From positions 62,001-126,000 of the forward strand of contig CAJTJT010000001.1 of assembly GCA_910576915.1 (NCBI GenBank): a DNA stretch of 64,000 nt, given 5' to 3'. Source of the DNA: an uncultured Elusimicrobiales bacterium (lineage in GTDB: Bacteria > Elusimicrobiota > Elusimicrobia > Elusimicrobiales > Elusimicrobiaceae). A program made the position numbers and the translations under genes. The notes below the pieces were generated by a model. It saw only the letters and a list, made by a program, of their open reading frames with translations, was not told where the DNA came from and made no database searches. Shown piece after piece: positions 52,201 through 59,779 of this stretch. Within the stretch, counting starts at the first letter, position 1, and each line of letters begins with the position of its first letter.

Positions 52201-53131
52201 TGAGCCTTCGCGTTCTGAGCCGGGTGCCCAACATGCGGGTTCTCCGTGGAAGACGTGTAAAATCGATGCCATGTCTGGTGCGCTGCCTTTTATGGACGAT
52301 GAAACCGCCGAGTACTTGAAAAATGCTATTGCCGCTTATAATAAACAGGCAAAAGAAACTGAAATGAACGGCTATGCACAACAGGTTCCTAACGGCCAGG
52401 CGACGGTGGCCCAAGTGGTAGATGCTATGCGTATTATGGCCGCCGCCGGAAACAACAGCGTTCCGAAAAACACGGTCTGCGCCGTAGCCAATGCCATTGG
52501 CCGTGCTTCTAAGGATCCGCAGGTGCCTACTATGAGCAATATGTTTGGAGCTTTCGCGGCTTTTATTAATGAAGATTCTTCGTTCTATCCTTCGAATTAT
52601 TATATTTATGAAGGAGAGAGCAGAGTCAATAAAAAGCGGGATGAACGCTTCTACGGTTGCGCCGGCGGGAAGTCGGTTAAAAAGAACGGGACTGATATGT
52701 CGGGTTATCACTATGGTCATTATAACTGGAATAAAAACACTTATGGCGACCTGGATTTGAACGGAAGAGACAGGGCTCCCTATATCAATGTATTAAATAC
52801 TGGTATTTGGAAGGCATTTCCGTTGATGGAATTGGCCACAGTTAACGGGCGTCCGCTTTTTACCCGTGTAAGCGATAAGGCCGGTACTACGAATACGACG
52901 ATTGATGATAAGAACAGACAAGAGTATCATACAGCGTATCGTGGTATTTTCCAAAGCCAGCAGTCTTGTGGATATAACGGAGACACCATGTCTGTACAGA
53001 ATGCGTTGAAGTATATTGAAACGTTATGTGTAAACGGCGCATCTGTAAAACCCGGGAACGGACGTGCAGGCACTTGCGGACGTGCCTATAAAGAATCTCA
53101 GTACGCTCCGACTTTGAAAGCCGGTATTTAA
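49271..53131 (+). CDS. Giant membrane-anchored cysteine-rich protein (1286 residues)
   Basis: The protein has a charged cytoplasmic N-terminus (1-57), one transmembrane helix (about 60-76), a low-complexity part to about residue 330 (with a GGIGGGDFGGPGGGNG stretch near 295-310), then ~950 extracytoplasmic residues with many cysteines (TCCG, CKNN, CVCK, CGRA and others). Near residues 870-957 two ~40-residue units repeat: C-x-x-G...GC-x-x-x-R-x-C-x-N-N-x-W-x-x-F...P-x-C. The last 320 residues look like an ordinary folded domain with Tyr/Asn-rich stretches (FYPSNYYIYEGES). No known family is recognised. AGGAGG precedes ATG. Its own promoter and terminator suggest separate control from the four genes upstream, whose layout it shares. 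Confidence 0.65.
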   Translation: MPEEKKENKAAAKDSFTFSDKIKNSKPAASKSFANRISSKIGSDGKPKKTLFERTKRDAPFFIAAIVALLLLPFLYKYSGSVDEDPTMVTPATEDTLFDPNRSGFDGIGDPEGQIAQLSGRDSMDLIVGFGNKQEEVSDELPIRNDFERSGLDEDYGSTNNTAKEYNEKNVYRYKKQAAPATKAAFKKTNINPLRGAGLTSRSGGKLGVGMWGGGLKKAADKVKADAPKSSPKPVSLQPLQAAGKPSRSYFGQGAAAEARRSKDAMSKANAMQALMDAQMKPIEPGKIGGIGGGDFGGPGGGNGNLDRKFAFNGKEPWWWDMMKKRSQMEWEAEFNRKWDWIKWGDQLAQNILGGILNCLITGQDDGSMGSMFGEGAGGGKAPTCCGKKASKIAAILKQQTGLEFGKEACDNYVTYVGKDKCPGGWDDGNPSASNLGFVGARLHCLGVVGGGAAKYAAGAPDMAADGADGSSSCDQLASANVYYTRPQGEAMKWKKYHYVVARNYVPLGEKGKTLYLCDDNSHTLDFTCKYSSGVSSFSAEGRAADAQKLGRYVEQWNEQETVNGNSVYVNRASLLAAFKKLNPSCNLTEKSSASEVSTFLRKNLRSGAVSKKNDYSTFVDLNQERPENACVIYVGESDVFEYQKFQAAMTARLQELMAAQGVEGDAKKAFEDLDLFFIESMFSKYDMYDSRLWYGKKGMSKALPMKYEDFEQGYLYRRGTTSNAQKEGKSRRDVCKRKYRILDDRDGKIDTLIGHRCMFSNVNIKCQDNSNPATASVSVSKSFKGKAGDLQVRASYASFEKTDKGAAASVTANPQGSIVNPGADGKYLFNPGKDASAGTVRWNLYRSGNLISTASCDFNDGNPPNPEQKRDCVEGEQEDGEDENGCATRRICKNNTWTPFEKVDPNCVCKSGKEQSLPDQPQGCHWKRTCANNAWGEPFQTNPQDPACKGTTVPPAPVDKVNFYSRFTIMPTAAMAEPSRSEPGAQHAGSPWKTCKIDAMSGALPFMDDETAEYLKNAIAAYNKQAKETEMNGYAQQVPNGQATVAQVVDAMRIMAAAGNNSVPKNTVCAVANAIGRASKDPQVPTMSNMFGAFAAFINEDSSFYPSNYYIYEGESRVNKKRDERFYGCAGGKSVKKNGTDMSGYHYGHYNWNKNTYGDLDLNGRDRAPYINVLNTGIWKAFPLMELATVNGRPLFTRVSDKAGTTNTTIDDKNRQEYHTAYRGIFQSQQSCGYNGDTMSVQNALKYIETLCVNGASVKPGNGRAGTCGRAYKESQYAPTLKAGI

Positions 53132-53145
53132 GTAAAGTCTTAATC

Positions 53146-53180
53146 AATCCCCCGGGGGGAATACCTCCCGGGGATTTTTT
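53146..53180 (+). terminator. Terminator after the 1286-residue gene
   Basis: AATCCCC-CGGG-GG pairs with CCTCCCGGGGATT (one bulge), followed by TTTTTT. This is a strong Rho-independent terminator. The rest of 53181-53373 holds no gene that I can support. Confidence 0.8.
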
Positions 53181-53373
53181 GTATCTATAAATCCTTGGTT
53201 ACAGCGGGGATATTTGTGTGTATTAAATTTTCTGCCGGGTTTGTACAGGGCGGGATTGTAGGGAAAAACACGCTGGGGCAGGTGAAATGTTGCCGGGGGG
53301 AAATTCAGTGCCTTTCCGGAAAACGCAACGAAAATTTTGCTTCCAAATTTTCCTTTCTAACCCCCTTTTTTAT

Positions 53374-53402
53374 TTGCCCCGCTCTTCCCTTTTTTCTATC
53401 AT
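53374..53402 (+). promoter_or_regulatory. Promoter placed for a leaderless transcript of the 53409 gene
   Basis: TTGCCC (53374-53379) and TATCAT (53397-53402) are 17 bases apart. The -10 box ends 6 bases before ATG 53409, so transcription should begin at the A of the start codon. No Shine-Dalgarno sequence is present. Confidence 0.55.
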
Positions 53403-53408
53403 ATACGT

Positions 53409-55094
53409 ATGCTTTTAAAACGGGCGGTTTTTCTCATTTTTTGCACGGGACTCCTTTTGGCGGGGACGATTCCCGCGCGGGCCGGATTTCCTTTTTCTTT
53501 CCGTAAGCAGGAACTTAAAACCGATTACTCGCAAACCGTGTGGGACCAAATCATGCAGGACCAGTCTGCGTCTGACATGCGCCGCGGCATGGGAGAAATG
53601 GCTCAGGCCCGCTACCGGGAAGCCTCCAACAGTTTTGCCAAAGCCGTTATCAAAAACGCCAAGGACCCGATGGCGCACCTGCTGTTTGGCGCGGCTCTGT
53701 ACTGGGAGGGCAAGGTGGATGACGCTATTTCCGAATACGATGAAGCGTTGCGGCTGGCCCCCAATAGTGCGATGGCGTACCAGTTATTAGGCATTGCTTT
53801 TGGTTGGAAAGGTGACGTTACACGGGCGCAGGAATACTTTTTGACGGCCAATAAGTTGGACCCGGACAAAGCTGATACGAATATGAATTTGGGGTCGACT
53901 TACGCCGTCCAAAATAATTTGGAAAAAGCGCTCGAACACTTTCGCCGTGCGACTGAACTTTCTCCGCGCGAGCCGTTGTATCACTATCAATTAGGTACGC
54001 TCTACGAAGCGTTGGGGCGGGACGAACAGGCCGAAGCCTCTTTTAAAAAAGCGTTACGGCTGTTTTCCGCGTACGAGGACGCCCAGCTTAGCCTGGGAGC
54101 TTTGTACGAAAAATTGGGCCGTCAGCAGGAAGCGTTAAAATACTTTAAAAAAGCCGTTAAAACCAAACCGGGCGATTATGTGGCGCGTCTGCGCTACGCG
54201 TTTTTGTTAGTCCGCACGGGGAATGAAGCCAAGGCGCGCGAAACGCTGGAAGAAGCATTTTCCATTTCGCGTTTTAAAGCGGAGGGGCTTGCGTTAAATG
54301 CGGCCTATCGTGCGAGCGGTCGGACGGCGGAATCATTCGAAAAGCAAATCGAAAAATTTAAAGAAAATCTTTCTAAAGTGGCGCCGTCCAAAGCAGTAAA
54401 TGTGGAAGTGGGTCTGGAGTTTGAGCCGACGGCAAAATTGCCTTTATCGTCTTCCCAAAACTCGTTTGAACAGGCGTATGAGCGGCTGCGGCCTTCGGGC
54501 GGACTGGATAATTCCGCCCAAACTTCGCGCTCATTTAAACGGATGTTTACCTTGCCCCCGGCGGACGCCAAAACGCGCGAAACGCAAATTGACGAATTTA
54601 TTTCCGGCGTGCGCCAGGCCGTGGCGCAGGGGGACGGAAAGTATAACGTAAATTTATCGCTTCAAGGCCGGACGGCGGATTTTTCCTCGCCTCATGCGCT
54701 TACGGCGGCCAATACGTCCGCCCCCAAAGCAGTGTATGACCCGCGTATCGTGGGCAACGATATGGGGCTGTGGGTGATGGGAAAAACGTGGCTGAAGCTG
54801 GTGGATGAAGCGTCGGAAGATTTGCAGGATTTCGCCCCGGAATGCCCGAAGGGGAATATCTGCGCTCTTTTGACGGGGCTTGCCGGGCTGGCGCGCGGAG
54901 ATTCCGCGGCGGCGCAGGTTTCGTTTTTGGAAGCGTCTTCCGTGTCGTCCGATCCGCTTGCCTGGCTGGGCCTCGGTACGGCGAACGTGGTAGCGGGGGA
55001 TGACGACTCTGCCCAACGTTATTACCGCCGCGCGCTGGAGACGGATCCCGCCAATAAAACGGCGGCGCGGAATTTAAAAGTATTGGCGCAGTAG
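53409..55094 (+). CDS. Exported TPR protein
   Basis: The 561-residue protein has a signal peptide (about residues 1-25, ending ARAG) and tetratricopeptide repeats from about 60 to 300 (for example AQARYREASNSFAKAVIK and GKVDDAISEYDEALRLAPNS). A region without recognisable domain follows (about 320-450), and a last pair of TPRs lies near residues 490-560. It should be periplasmic and bring other proteins together. It stands just after the giant cysteine-rich gene but has its own promoter, apparently leaderless. A link to the upstream operon is possible but unproven. Confidence 0.82.
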   Translation: MLLKRAVFLIFCTGLLLAGTIPARAGFPFSFRKQELKTDYSQTVWDQIMQDQSASDMRRGMGEMAQARYREASNSFAKAVIKNAKDPMAHLLFGAALYWEGKVDDAISEYDEALRLAPNSAMAYQLLGIAFGWKGDVTRAQEYFLTANKLDPDKADTNMNLGSTYAVQNNLEKALEHFRRATELSPREPLYHYQLGTLYEALGRDEQAEASFKKALRLFSAYEDAQLSLGALYEKLGRQQEALKYFKKAVKTKPGDYVARLRYAFLLVRTGNEAKARETLEEAFSISRFKAEGLALNAAYRASGRTAESFEKQIEKFKENLSKVAPSKAVNVEVGLEFEPTAKLPLSSSQNSFEQAYERLRPSGGLDNSAQTSRSFKRMFTLPPADAKTRETQIDEFISGVRQAVAQGDGKYNVNLSLQGRTADFSSPHALTAANTSAPKAVYDPRIVGNDMGLWVMGKTWLKLVDEASEDLQDFAPECPKGNICALLTGLAGLARGDSAAAQVSFLEASSVSSDPLAWLGLGTANVVAGDDDSAQRYYRRALETDPANKTAARNLKVLAQ

Positions 55095-55124
55095 CTGGCG
55101 GCATGGTATTCCCGTTACTCGCCT

Positions 55125-55181
55125 TGTCGTCATTCCCGAATGTTGGCGACACCTTGCAGGCCACCCGCAGGGTTTGGGAAT
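55125..55181. repeat. Dispersed palindromic repeat candidate
   Basis: ATTCCC (55132-55137) and GGGAAT (55176-55181) flank a GC-rich hairpin-like middle. The left edge TGTCGTCATTC is identical to 19082-19092. Two copies in intergenic DNA suggest a small repeat family. Confidence 0.4.
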
Positions 55182-55206
55182 CTGTCGTTTTCAATCAGAG
55201 GATTTT

Positions 55207-55980
55207 ATGCAAAAATACGGACAGCATTTTTTAATTAACGAGGGGGTAATCAACCAAATTGTAGACGCCGCTTTGCTGCTGCGGGCGGAAAATTTGGTGG
55301 AAATCGGCCCCGGTAAAGGCGCACTGACGGAACGGTTAATTGCGCGAGGGCAAAAAAATTTTACGCTTGTAGAAATTGACCCGGAAATGGTTTCTTATCT
55401 GCAAACGCATTTGCCCAAAGAGGCGGATGTAAAAATCACGCAGCAAAATTTTTTGGAATTTGATTTATCTCTTTTGCCGTCCGTGCCGACGGAGTTCGTC
55501 AGCAATTTGCCGTATATAGACGCGGCCGACATTTTGGATAAAGTGCTCGCCTGGCCGCATTTCTTTTCGGCGGTGTTTATGTTTCAAAAAGAGCAGGCCC
55601 TGCGTATCCGTGCCAAAGCGGGAGAAGACTTTTACGGGCCGCTTTCCGTGTTCAGTCGGCTGCGCGCGCGTATCAGCCCCATTTGTAAAGTGGGCCGCGG
55701 CAGTTTCAATCCTCCGCCGAAAGTGGAGAGTGCGGTGCTGGCGTTTGAAAGGCTCAAAGAACCCGTTTTTTCTTCGGAAGACGAATGGAAAAAATTTAAG
55801 AAACTGGTTTTATCCGCCTTTGCGCACAAACGCAAAACGGCATTTAATTCGCTGACGCTTTGCGGATACCCCAAAGAAGCGGTGTCGGAGGCGCTTGCCA
55901 AATTAAATTTACTTCCGACGGTGCGTCCCGAGCAAATCAACCCGCAAACTTATGTACAATTAAATAAACTGTTGGTATAA
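55207..55980 (+). CDS. rsmA: 16S rRNA (adenine(1518)-N6/adenine(1519)-N6)-dimethyltransferase
   Basis: RsmA/KsgA dimethylates two adjacent adenines near the 3' end of 16S rRNA. The 257-residue chain starts MQKYGQHFLINEGV, the family opening, and has the SAM motif VEIGPGKGALTERL (about residues 30-43), the acidic VEIDPEM motif, and the catalytic NLPY motif (about 101-104). The C-terminal helical part carries the FNPPPKVESAV signature. ATG 55207 is chosen because GAGGA lies upstream and the QHFL start fits; an in-frame ATG at 55174 adds nothing conserved. Confidence 0.95.
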   Translation: MQKYGQHFLINEGVINQIVDAALLLRAENLVEIGPGKGALTERLIARGQKNFTLVEIDPEMVSYLQTHLPKEADVKITQQNFLEFDLSLLPSVPTEFVSNLPYIDAADILDKVLAWPHFFSAVFMFQKEQALRIRAKAGEDFYGPLSVFSRLRARISPICKVGRGSFNPPPKVESAVLAFERLKEPVFSSEDEWKKFKKLVLSAFAHKRKTAFNSLTLCGYPKEAVSEALAKLNLLPTVRPEQINPQTYVQLNKLLV

Positions 55981-55995
55981 CAGGAGAGGACAAAA

Positions 55996-56964
55996 ATGCA
56001 CAAATTATTATGGGTGGTGCTCGCGGCGGCCGTAGTGTGTGGGTGCCAAAATTCTTCCGATGACATGGAAACGGTGGTTGTGGAAACGAAACCGATATCG
56101 GGGATGTCGGCTGATTCTTTTCCTTCCCAAATGCCTCTTAATCCGGGGGTGGGGGATACCGTTCTGTTTGGATTTTATACGGATGAAACACGGCCTCTGG
56201 CTGCCAATCAGCCGAAATTTAAAAAAGCGGAAAATCCTCAAACGCGCAAAGAAATTGCTGCCCGCGTGGAGAAACTGGCACAGCGGAAAACTCCGTGGCG
56301 GAAAACGGAGAGCAGCGTAGCCTTTTGCGAGAAACCTGCCGCCCGGGCCTGTGTGCGCGGATATGAGGAAGTAACCGTCCGTGCGGACGGCGATGATTTT
56401 GTGCGCTATGAATATACGACGGTTAAGTGCAAAAAGGGCTTTTTACCCACGGGCGATTGCCAGGCGGGATACTCTGTGACCAAAACCGGCGCCGGAGTGG
56501 AGGAAACGCTGTCTTGTACGCGTTATGCAAATGGGCAGTGCATAGGCAACTATCAGTCGGAGCGTGTCGACAAAGACATGCGGTGTTTGCCCCAGCCCTC
56601 TGTTAAATTATCTATTAAAAAGTCCGAAGCCGGAGTTTGGAGTTATTCCGAAATGTCGGCCGGATGTGGTGACACGAATTATCTGGTTATATGTAAACAG
56701 TTTGACCCGCAGACGCTTATTTGCCAGTCGGGTTCTTATGAAGAATTTAGCGAGTGTGAGTATGCGGACGGGGCGATATTTATGGGGGATGGGCCTGTTT
56801 CGTCGGACTGCGTTCCTTACAGGGACCTTTATTCGTGTGAAATTAAAGACGGAGCCTGTATGCGCACAAAAGTATTAAAAGGTTCTATGTCCCGCGGCCA
56901 AAAAAGTGCGCCGGGAAAAACGTCGTTCCGTTTAAAACGGCCTGCCGGATACGCGTTTAAATAA
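55996..56964 (+). CDS. Cysteine-rich lipoprotein of unknown function
   Basis: The 322-residue protein has a lipoprotein signal (MHKLLWVVLAAAVVCGCQNS) with probable lipidation at Cys17. The mature part has many cysteines spread through residues 100-290, often in short repeats such as CTRYANGQC, CKQFDPQTLIC and CEYADGAIF with SDC after it. This fits an exported, disulphide-rich surface or periplasmic protein. No known family is recognised. The cysteine style is like that of the 1286-residue protein, so it may belong to the same envelope system. It follows rsmA by 15 bases with ribosome site AGGAGAGGA. Confidence 0.68.
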   Translation: MHKLLWVVLAAAVVCGCQNSSDDMETVVVETKPISGMSADSFPSQMPLNPGVGDTVLFGFYTDETRPLAANQPKFKKAENPQTRKEIAARVEKLAQRKTPWRKTESSVAFCEKPAARACVRGYEEVTVRADGDDFVRYEYTTVKCKKGFLPTGDCQAGYSVTKTGAGVEETLSCTRYANGQCIGNYQSERVDKDMRCLPQPSVKLSIKKSEAGVWSYSEMSAGCGDTNYLVICKQFDPQTLICQSGSYEEFSECEYADGAIFMGDGPVSSDCVPYRDLYSCEIKDGACMRTKVLKGSMSRGQKSAPGKTSFRLKRPAGYAFK

Positions 56965-56967
56965 GTT

Positions 56968-57933
56968 TTAAAACAGACTGCTCAGCTTGTATTCCAAAAT
57001 CCGCTCTTGGATGTTAAAAGGGCGGATTTTGTTTAGCTTCAGCTCCCGCACAGCCCTTTCCAACAGGGCGGTTTTGTCCTCTAACCCGGGCGCATAAAAA
57101 CGCCCGGCGTTTAAAAATGCGTCTTCCGGCGCAAGGCCGATGAGCTCGCTCCCCGTTGCGGTTATGCCCAGCCGGGCGGCTTCTTTTCGGCACGCTTCAA
57201 ACGTTTGCGCAAGACCGGTCGTTTTGTAATCGGTTAAATTAAAAGAAACCTGCGCACATTGATAATCCGCCATGTACCAGCCGATGGCTTTTAACGCGGG
57301 CAGGCCGCCGTTTTTTTCGCGCAGAACGGAAGCGATTTGTTTGGCGGCGGTTACGTCCTGCGTGTTTAAAGATACGTTAAACGCAATTAAAAAATTTCGC
57401 GCGCCGATAACAGTCGCACCCGTTTTTTGTACGCTCCTATCGAATTCCTGCGGGCCGAAATCGGGCGGAAGTTCTTTCAGTTTTTGCGGTAAACTTTCGT
57501 ATTCGCCTTTGCGGATAAACGCCAGGTTTTTGCGTTCCGGCGTTTGTGCATTGGCTTCGTACAGGTAAACGGGAAGGTGTAATTTTTCAGCGGCGTCCCG
57601 CGCCAGCTGCCGGGCCTGTTGGGCGGCTTCGGTAAGCGTCATGTTTTTAACGGGAACAAACGGGCAGACGTCCACCGCGCCCAGCCGCGGGTGCGCGCCG
57701 GAGTGAAAACGCATATCAACCATTTCCGCCGCCGCTTGGATAAGCGCAAACGCGCTTTGGCGTACGTCGGCGGGTTCGCCCGCCAGGGTAAAGACGGTGC
57801 GGTTGGCGTCCGCGTTGGAATCGATGTGCAGCACGCGCGCGGGAGAGGCGTTTTTTACCCGTGCGGCGATTCGCTCGATAACGTCCGGCCGGCGTCCTTC
57901 GGAAATGTTGGGGACCGCTTCCATTATTTTCAT
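56968..57933 (-). CDS. ftcD: Glutamate formimidoyltransferase
   Basis: This folate enzyme transfers the formimino group between formimidoylglutamate and tetrahydrofolate in histidine breakdown or one-carbon metabolism. The 321-residue protein is the transferase alone, without the cyclodeaminase half found in animal enzymes. It has the family start MEAVPNISEGRRPDVIE and HSGAHPRLGAVDVCPFVPV (about residues 79-97), with the catalytic His region. No other histidine-use gene is adjacent. TATAAT lies 6 bases before ATG on the minus strand and no ribosome site is present, pointing to a leaderless mRNA. The 3' end meets the lipoprotein gene with only 3 bases between. Confidence 0.93.
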   Translation of the reverse strand: MKIMEAVPNISEGRRPDVIERIAARVKNASPARVLHIDSNADANRTVFTLAGEPADVRQSAFALIQAAAEMVDMRFHSGAHPRLGAVDVCPFVPVKNMTLTEAAQQARQLARDAAEKLHLPVYLYEANAQTPERKNLAFIRKGEYESLPQKLKELPPDFGPQEFDRSVQKTGATVIGARNFLIAFNVSLNTQDVTAAKQIASVLREKNGGLPALKAIGWYMADYQCAQVSFNLTDYKTTGLAQTFEACRKEAARLGITATGSELIGLAPEDAFLNAGRFYAPGLEDKTALLERAVRELKLNKIRPFNIQERILEYKLSSLF

Positions 57934-57939
57934 AAAACC

Positions 57940-57945
57940 ATTATA
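57940..57945 (-). promoter_or_regulatory. -10 box of ftcD, placed for leaderless transcription
   Basis: TATAAT on the minus strand is separated from ATG (57933) by 6 bases. I find no clear -35 hexamer at 16-18 bases. The start codon would be at +1. Confidence 0.5.
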
Positions 57946-57987
57946 AATTTTTTAGTTTGGCTCCGCCGAAAAAAATTTAATAATAAT

Positions 57988-58018
57988 TTGTGTTATTTGT
58001 TCGGATTTATGCTACAAT
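57988..58018 (+). promoter_or_regulatory. Putative promoter of the cold-shock gene
   Basis: TTGTGT (57988-57993) and TACAAT (58013-58018) are 19 bases apart. The spacing is long, and the -35 match is partial. Transcription would start near 58025, at the base of the leader palindrome. Confidence 0.45.
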
Positions 58019-58024
58019 AACTAT

Positions 58025-58049
58025 AGATACTTATTAAGTTTAAGTATCT
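58025..58049 (+). promoter_or_regulatory. Leader palindrome of the cold-shock gene
   Basis: AGATACTTA (58025-58033) and TAAGTATCT (58041-58049) form a perfect 9-bp stem with a 7-base loop at the expected 5' end of the mRNA. It could be a temperature-sensitive structure, a stability element or an operator. Cold-shock mRNAs often carry regulatory leaders. Confidence 0.5.
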
Positions 58050-58078
58050 TATAATTAATAAAAGGAAGTATTTGTAAA

Positions 58079-58282
58079 ATGCCTAAAGGAAAAGTTAAGT
58101 GGTTTAATGACCAGAAAGGTTACGGCTTTGTAACCCCCGAAGACGGTTCTAAAGATCTCTTTGTTCACTATCAGGAAATCCAGGGCGACGGTTTCAAAAC
58201 CTTGGCCGAAGGCCAGGAAGTGGAATTCGAAGTCGTGGAATCCGAAAAAGGCCCGAAAGCCGTTAAAGTCGTCAAACTTTAA
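58079..58282 (+). CDS. Cold-shock family protein (Csp)
   Basis: The 67-residue single cold-shock domain has both RNA-binding motifs: [10 protein letters not shown] (RNP1, about residues 13-22, with Tyr in place of the more common Phe at one site) and DLFVHY (RNP2, about 27-32, His-Tyr at its end). It binds single-stranded RNA or DNA and acts as an RNA chaperone. AAAGGAAG lies upstream as a ribosome site. It has its own promoter, leader palindrome and double terminator, so it is a one-gene unit. Confidence 0.96.
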   Translation: MPKGKVKWFNDQKGYGFVTPEDGSKDLFVHYQEIQGDGFKTLAEGQEVEFEVVESEKGPKAVKVVKL

Positions 58283-58299
58283 TTTTTGGAAGACTTTAA

Positions 58300-58353
58300 A
58301 AAAGCCCGGGTTAACCCCCGGGCTTTTTTTCTGCCCTTTTGGGCGGTTTTTTG
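58300..58353 (+). terminator. Tandem terminators after the cold-shock gene
   Basis: AAAAGCCCGGG (58300-58310) pairs with CCCGGGCTTTT (58317-58327), and a second hairpin GCCC/GGGC (58333-58344) is followed by GGTTTTTT. Both are typical Rho-independent terminators. Confidence 0.85.
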
Positions 58354-58372
58354 TAAGGAGGAGTGGTAGTAA

Positions 58373-59737
58373 ATGAGTAAGAAATATGCCCAGGCTTCAT
58401 TGGGCGAGTTGTGGCATCTGGCGTATCCGTTAATTGTGTTAATGGCGTCGCAGGTGGTAATGCAGTTTGCCGACCGCATGTTTTTGGCGTGGCATTCGCA
58501 CGATGCACTGGCCGCGTGCGTTCCGGCCGGCGTGCTGGCGATGACGTTCGCTTCCATGTTTATGGGGCTTGCCAGTTACACCAGCGTTTTTATTTCGCAG
58601 TATTACGCCAAGAAAAAATACGCGTCCGTTACCGTATCTTTGTGGCAGGGGGTGCTTTTGGCGGTGATGTCTTCGCTCCTGTTGGCGGGGCTGACGCCGG
58701 CGGGGTTTGCGCTGATTAACGCGTTCGGGCACGAAGCGCAGGTGCGTGCGCTGGAACTTAAATACTTTGGCATTTTAAATTTGTTCGGCGGACTGGCGGT
58801 TATCAATAACGCGCTCGCGAGTTTTTTCAGCGGACGCGGGCAAACCAAAATCCCGATGTGGACGGCGCTTATCGGCAATTTGATAAATATCGGGCTCGAT
58901 TATGTGATGATTTTCGGCAAACTCGGCTTCCCGGAGATGGGCATCGCCGGGGCCGCGTGGGGAACGATTATCAGCCAGGGTACCATCACGGCGATGTTCG
59001 GCGCGCTGATTTTTGCGCGCAAAAACCGGACGGAATACAAAATCAGCAAGCTGGCCGGGTTTTACAAGCCGGTATTTTCGCGTTTATTGCGTTTCGGGCT
59101 GCCTAACGGGTTCGGGTTTTTGATGGATATTCTGTCTTTTACCTTGTTTACTTTTATGGTGGGGAATATCGACACGATTTCCCTGCAGGCCAGCAATGTT
59201 GTTATGTCCATGCAGCCGGTGGTGTTTACGGTGATTTTGGGCCTGGGGATTGGTATTCAAATTTTGGTCAGTAAATACCAAGGATTAAAACGGGCCGATT
59301 TAAGCGTGCGCGTGGTTAAAAATGCGTGCAAAATCGGTTATACGTATGCGTTTGGAATCGGGATCTTGTTCTTTTTCGGCGCGCCCCTGTTTGTGAACCT
59401 GTTTATTCCGCCGTCGTCGGCCGATGCGGCGGTGATTGCGGCCAAAACGTATCCGCTTATCAAACTTGTCAGCTTCTTTGTGATTTTTGACGCCACTTAC
59501 CTGATTTTCGGCGAAGCCATCCGCGGTGCGGGCGATACCAAATTCTATATGTATGTGATGTTGTTTTGTGCCTGGGGGATGTTGATTCCCGGCACGTGGT
59601 ACATCGTGTACAAACTGCAATTATCCGTGTTTTGGGTGTGGAGCTGGCTGACGTTTTACGCCGGCGTAACGGCGGTGCTGATGCTGTGGCGGTTCTTCCG
59701 CGGCAGGTGGAAAAGCATTGTGGTTACGGCGGGCTGA
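58373..59737 (+). CDS. MATE family efflux transporter
   Basis: The 454-residue inner-membrane protein has twelve hydrophobic helices in two similar halves, as in MATE (NorM/DinF) cation- or proton-coupled exporters. Family marks include the start region LWHLAYPLIVLMASQVVMQFADRMF quoted here only in part (PLIVLMASQVVMQFADRMF), AVINNALASFFSGRGQTK (about 142-159) and GAGDTKFYMYVMLF near residue 387. The substrate cannot be read from the sequence. AAGGAGG precedes ATG 58373. Confidence 0.93.
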   Translation: MSKKYAQASLGELWHLAYPLIVLMASQVVMQFADRMFLAWHSHDALAACVPAGVLAMTFASMFMGLASYTSVFISQYYAKKKYASVTVSLWQGVLLAVMSSLLLAGLTPAGFALINAFGHEAQVRALELKYFGILNLFGGLAVINNALASFFSGRGQTKIPMWTALIGNLINIGLDYVMIFGKLGFPEMGIAGAAWGTIISQGTITAMFGALIFARKNRTEYKISKLAGFYKPVFSRLLRFGLPNGFGFLMDILSFTLFTFMVGNIDTISLQASNVVMSMQPVVFTVILGLGIGIQILVSKYQGLKRADLSVRVVKNACKIGYTYAFGIGILFFFGAPLFVNLFIPPSSADAAVIAAKTYPLIKLVSFFVIFDATYLIFGEAIRGAGDTKFYMYVMLFCAWGMLIPGTWYIVYKLQLSVFWVWSWLTFYAGVTAVLMLWRFFRGRWKSIVVTAG

Positions 59738-59744
59738 TTGAAAA

Positions 59745-59777
59745 AATCCCGGAGTTTTAGGCTCCGGGATTTTTTTG
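59745..59777. terminator. Bidirectional terminator between the MATE gene and dacB
   Basis: AATCCCGGAG (59745-59754) pairs perfectly with CTCCGGGATT (59762-59771), with T runs on both strands. It serves the two converging genes. Confidence 0.88.
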
Positions 59778-59779
59778 CG

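Noticed and set aside
53195..53506. Open frame before the TPR gene
   Set aside because: No ribosome site, unusual composition, and it overlaps the signal-peptide region of the 53409 gene in another frame.
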